From: an uncultured Pedobacter sp.
GTDB lineage: Bacteria; Bacteroidota; Bacteroidia; Sphingobacteriales; Sphingobacteriaceae
NCBI RefSeq assembly: GCF_946479715.1
Contig: NZ_CAMLHF010000079.1
Location: forward strand, 1 to 22,850
Reading direction: 5' to 3'
DNA: 22,850 nt
Position 1 is the stretch's first letter; the number at the start of each line of letters is the position of its first letter. Below, piece by piece: positions 22,119 through 22,850 of the stretch. Under the pieces are notes generated by a model that saw only the letters and a list, made by a program, of their open reading frames with translations, was not told the origin of the DNA and searched no databases. Position numbers and translations under genes: made by a program.

Positions 22119-22850
22119 ATGTTCAAAATTTTTATACAAAGGCCCGTATTAGCTACAGTAATCTCCATATTATTGGTGATACTGGGTGTGCTAAGCCTTA
22201 CCAAATTGCCGTTACAGCAGTTTCCAGACATTGCGCCACCATCCGTACTGGTAACTGCTAACTATCCTGGCGCCAATGCCGAAACCGTATTGCGTTCGGT
22301 TGCACCATCGCTTGAAGAGTCTATCAACGGCGTCGAAAATATGAGCTACATGAGCTCAACAGCTAGTAATGATGGTACATTGGCTATCACTGTTTACTTT
22401 AAGCTTGGAACGGATCCCGATCAGGCTGCCGTAAACGTACAAAATCGTGTGGCACAGGCTACCAGTCAGCTGCCAACAGAGGTTGTACAACAAGGTATCA
22501 TTACTGCCAAACAACAAAATAGCTTTATCATGGCTATCGGTATGTATACCGAAGACGAATCTAAATACGATCAGACATTCGTAGCCAACTATGCACAAAT
22601 CAATATTATTCCTGAAATCAAAAGGATTCCAGGTGTTGGTTCGGCAAGTATATTTGGCGGGGTAAAAGATTACTCTATGCGTATCTGGCTTAATCCTACT
22701 CAAATGGCCACTTACCATATTACCCCTAATGAGGTAATGGCTGCTATACAAGATAAAAGTTTGGAAGCAGCACCAGGTCGTTTTGGTGAAAGAAGTAATG
22801 AGGTTTTTGAGTATGTTATTAAATATAAAGGCAAGCTTACAAAACCTGAG
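22119..22850 (+). CDS. RND efflux inner-membrane pump (AcrB/HAE1-like), 3' truncated
   Basis: The frame opens with ATG at 22119, 24 bp after the adaptor stop, and stays open for 244 codons to the window edge. The first residues FKIFIQRPVLATVISILLVI form the first membrane helix, followed by PLQQFPDIAPPSVLVTANYP and GANAETVLRSVAPSLEESIN, hallmarks of the HAE1 pump family. Further on are YMSSTASNDGTLAITVYF, VNVQNRVAQATSQLP, IPEIKRIPGVGSASIFGG and MRIWLNPTQMATYHITPNEV, all porter-domain motifs in the expected order. About one quarter of a typical 1,040-residue pump is visible. It is the drug/proton antiporter of the tripartite system. Confidence 0.93.
   Translation, partial: MFKIFIQRPVLATVISILLVILGVLSLTKLPLQQFPDIAPPSVLVTANYPGANAETVLRSVAPSLEESINGVENMSYMSSTASNDGTLAITVYFKLGTDPDQAAVNVQNRVAQATSQLPTEVVQQGIITAKQQNSFIMAIGMYTEDESKYDQTFVANYAQINIIPEIKRIPGVGSASIFGGVKDYSMRIWLNPTQMATYHITPNEVMAAIQDKSLEAAPGRFGERSNEVFEYVIKYKGKLTKPE

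Noticed and set aside
22356..22751. Open frame on the minus strand at the right end
   Set aside because: It is antisense to the RND pump gene, whose motifs are unmistakable.

Overview
The window looks like a low-GC Bacteroidota chromosome, most likely a Pedobacter-like member of the Sphingobacteriaceae. The basis is the protein repertoire (an outer-membrane barrel with a carboxypeptidase-regulatory-like N-domain, a GH109-type glycosidase, GH29 and GH36-like enzymes, a Bacteroidota-style GapN-like aldehyde dehydrogenase), TAnnTTTG-type promoter boxes, the lack of clear Shine-Dalgarno sites, and CGTCATC-type dispersed palindromes. No rRNA, tRNA or CRISPR array was seen.

Layout. (1) 1-3002: a hexuronate-type MFS transporter, cut at the left edge, and a GapN-like aldehyde dehydrogenase. 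(2) 3003-4985: an accessory patch of palindromic repeats, a duplicated gene tail, two unrecognised small genes and a GIY-YIG nuclease gene closely enclosed by long inverted repeats. It looks like a minimal mobile unit with a gene-less relative 1.4 kb away. (3) 4986-12277: a co-directional group of a secreted alpha-L-fucosidase (GH29), an SGNH esterase, an alpha-galactosidase-like enzyme and an outer-membrane beta-barrel protein, closed by a strong hairpin. (4) 12335-16261: an N-acetylhexosamine-kinase-like sugar kinase, a LacI-type regulator and a divergent GH109 alpha-N-acetylgalactosaminidase-like protein, linked by three GCAAACGTTTGC-type operators. (5) 16393-17182: a small membrane protein and an XRE regulator. 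(6) 17224-20015: KDPG aldolase, KDG kinase and a second LacI-type regulator. (7) 20201-22850: a TetR regulator and the start of an RND efflux operon (lipoprotein adaptor, then inner-membrane pump cut at the right edge), sharing three copies of a TTAAC-N3-GTTAA operator.

How the genes fit together. Extracellular or periplasmic glycosidases and an esterase would trim fucose, galactose, GalNAc and acyl groups from complex glycans. A GalNAc/GlcNAc kinase would capture one released sugar. The transporter, KDG kinase, KDPG aldolase and possibly the GapN-like enzyme form the lower hexuronate route. Both LacI genes have the same local design: regulator, then an operator about 6 bp past its stop codon, then a sugar-kinase gene in the same direction.

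The most unusual part is 3064-4900, where a GIY-YIG nuclease replaces the short loop of a palindromic repeat, resembling a REP/RAYT pair but with a different nuclease family. This rests on sequence layout only and needs genome-wide repeat mapping.
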